Assembly (NCBI GenBank): GCA_019423005.1
Contig: JAHZCF010000117.1
Location: 1 to 8,258 of the forward strand
Length of the DNA: 8,258 bases
Reading direction: 5' to 3'
From: Haemophilus sp.
GTDB taxonomy: Bacteria; Pseudomonadota; Gammaproteobacteria; Enterobacterales; Pasteurellaceae
Part shown: positions 7,284 through 8,258 of the stretch, in pieces
Layout: each line of letters opens with the position of its first letter
How positions within the stretch are numbered: the stretch's first letter is position 1
The notes under the pieces: generated by a model
Database searches by the model: none
What the model saw: the letters and a program-made list of their open reading frames with translations, nothing else
What the model was told of the DNA's origin: nothing
Program-made: the position numbers and the translations under genes

Positions 7284-7883
7284 ATGATAGATAACAGACT
7301 TTTTGAAAAATATGATGGACTTATTTTTGATATGGATGGCACCTTAATCGATACCATGCCAGTACACGCCCGCGCGTGGAACATGGTGGGAGAACAATTT
7401 GGTTACCGTTTTAACAGCCAAATTATGTATGATTTAGGTGGCGCAACTGTGAGCACTATCGCCTCCGCCATTATGCAAGATGCCGGTATGCCACAAGAAC
7501 GTTTAAATGAAGTGATACAAGCAAAACGCAAACTTTCCTATGAATTGATTCCAACAGAATCAAAATTACTCCCAACCTTTGACGTGGTGCGTCATTACTA
7601 TAAACAAAAGCCAATTGCGCTTGGTTCAGGCTCAAACCGCCAAATTATTGATATGTTGATGCAAAAATTAGATATCAAACATTACTTCAACGCTATTGTC
7701 AGCGCTGATGATGTGAAAGAACATAAACCGCATCCAGAAACCTTTTTACGCTGCGCAGAACTGGCAAAAGCCGAACCATCACGTTGCATCGTTTTTGAAG
7801 ATGCCGATCTCGGCGTAAAAGCGGGATTAAATGCAGGGATGGATGTGTTTGATGTCAGAACGCGTGAGATTATTAGAGCCTAA
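7284..7883 (+). CDS. yqaB: HAD-superfamily sugar-phosphate phosphatase, YqaB-like
   Basis: A 199-residue cytoplasmic phosphatase of the HAD beta-phosphoglucomutase-like subfamily; the E. coli relative YqaB (188 residues) removes phosphate from fructose 1-phosphate and similar sugar phosphates. All four HAD motifs are visible. Motif I is DMDGTLIDT, with nucleophile Asp16 and acid/base Asp18. Motif II is in ALGSGS (Ser115). Motif III is Lys148 in HKPHPETF. Motif IV is EDADLGVKAG (172-181), whose acidic residues bind Mg. The alpha-helical cap lies at about 22-90. AGGAAAG (7271-7277) sits 6 bases before the ATG, supporting this start. The stop overlaps the start of yqaA in TAATG, so the two are translationally coupled; the same pair is adjacent in E. 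coli. It is intact. The family is certain, the exact substrate is not, and a beta-phosphoglucomutase activity is a lesser possibility. Confidence 0.92.
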   Translation: MIDNRLFEKYDGLIFDMDGTLIDTMPVHARAWNMVGEQFGYRFNSQIMYDLGGATVSTIASAIMQDAGMPQERLNEVIQAKRKLSYELIPTESKLLPTFDVVRHYYKQKPIALGSGSNRQIIDMLMQKLDIKHYFNAIVSADDVKEHKPHPETFLRCAELAKAEPSRCIVFEDADLGVKAGLNAGMDVFDVRTREIIRA

Positions 7884-8258
7884 TGTGGGACATTTTCTCT
7901 TTCAGCTTTTTGGCTGATTTTTGGCAAACCCATGGCTTATGGCTGATGTTTTTCAGCGCTTTCTTAAGCGCCACCATTTTGCCGGGTAATTCAGAAATTG
8001 TGTTTGTCTCCCTTGCTGTGCCAAAAGTATTGGTCGGGTCATTATTAAGTGCGGATATTTTTTGGCTTGTTTTTCTGGCAACCGCAGGCAATACACTTGG
8101 CAGCCTCACCACTTATTGGATTGGTCGATGGTTTCCGAAAATTGACAGCAAAAATGACCGCACTTTATGGGCGATAAACAAAATACAACGCTACGGTGCC
8201 ATCACTTTATTATTGAGCTGGTTGCCTATTATCGGGGATGTGTTTTGTGCGGTAGCCG
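7883..8258 (+). CDS. yqaA: YqaA-family (SNARE-associated/DedA-like) inner-membrane protein, 3' end missing
   Basis: The first 125 residues of a small polytopic membrane protein; the right edge cuts it before the stop. It matches my memory of E. coli YqaA closely: SAFLSATILPGNSE (25-38), a second membrane stretch with AGNTLGSLTTYWIGRWFP (68-85), then RYGAITLLLSWLPIIGD (103-119). DedA-superfamily relatives support lipid carrier or phospholipid movement across the inner membrane, but YqaA itself has no settled function. The ATG shares its A with the yqaB stop codon (TAATG), and no independent ribosome site stands out, which supports coupled translation. Full-length E. coli YqaA is about 140 residues, so most of the protein is probably present here. 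An uptake word within it encodes Asp-Arg-Thr (92-94) in the loop between membrane segments. Confidence 0.9.
   Translation, partial: MWDIFSFSFLADFWQTHGLWLMFFSAFLSATILPGNSEIVFVSLAVPKVLVGSLLSADIFWLVFLATAGNTLGSLTTYWIGRWFPKIDSKNDRTLWAINKIQRYGAITLLLSWLPIIGDVFCAVA
8157..8165 (-). repeat. DNA uptake signal sequence, Haemophilus type
   Basis: Perfect word on the minus strand followed by CATTTTTG, the full extended consensus. It lies inside yqaA and encodes Asp-Arg-Thr-Leu in that frame. Confidence 0.88.

Noticed and set aside
8047..8055. Near-miss uptake words, 8 of 9 bases, at 8047 (AAGTGCGGA), 1865 (AAGTGCGAT) and 5545 (AAGAGCGGT)
   Set aside because: Single mismatches within the core word strongly reduce uptake in Haemophilus, and such matches occur by chance; only perfect copies are listed.
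1..8258. Search for mobile elements, CRISPR arrays, tRNA or rRNA genes, toxin-antitoxin or defence systems
   Set aside because: No transposase, integrase, array of spaced repeats, cloverleaf sequence or small toxin-antitoxin pair was seen. Genes cover nearly all of the window, and no gap exceeds 111 bases.

Overview
The window looks like a chromosomal segment of a Pasteurellaceae bacterium of the Haemophilus/Aggregatibacter kind. Two things support this. First, the DNA is moderately AT-rich, and the protein repertoire is gamma-proteobacterial. Second, six perfect copies of the 9-base DNA uptake word AAGTGCGGT (or its complement) are present, several followed by the usual A/T-rich tail. This is the Haemophilus influenzae-type word, not the ACAAGCGGT variant of the Actinobacillus pleuropneumoniae group. 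I favour a Haemophilus species but cannot fix it from sequence alone.

Layout, left to right. A tightly packed plus-strand cluster fills positions 1-6784. It holds the 3' part of tamA (outer-membrane barrel of the TAM complex), the whole of tamB (large inner-membrane-anchored periplasmic partner), and an exopolyphosphatase/guanosine pentaphosphatase gene (ppx). The gaps are only 8-9 bases, and the ribosome sites overlap the preceding stop codons, so the three genes are probably co-transcribed. A hairpin followed by a T-run just after ppx probably ends the transcript. Facing it on the minus strand is a 121-residue stand-alone PRD (PTS regulation domain) protein. The PRD stop codon and last two lysine codons lie inside the ppx terminator.

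A 111-bp divergent intergenic region separates the PRD gene from a second plus-strand unit. This unit is yqaB, a HAD-superfamily sugar-phosphate phosphatase, followed with a one-base stop/start overlap (TAATG) by yqaA, a small DedA/SNARE-like membrane protein cut off by the right edge.

TamA and TamB act together to span the envelope, supporting outer-membrane protein insertion and phospholipid movement to the outer membrane. Ppx acts in polyphosphate or (p)ppGpp metabolism; its link to TAM is only by operon position. The remaining genes are ordinary core or near-core genes. I see no mobile element, CRISPR array, RNA gene or phage remnant, and no evidence of an undescribed multi-gene system. 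The least-characterised item is the lone PRD protein.
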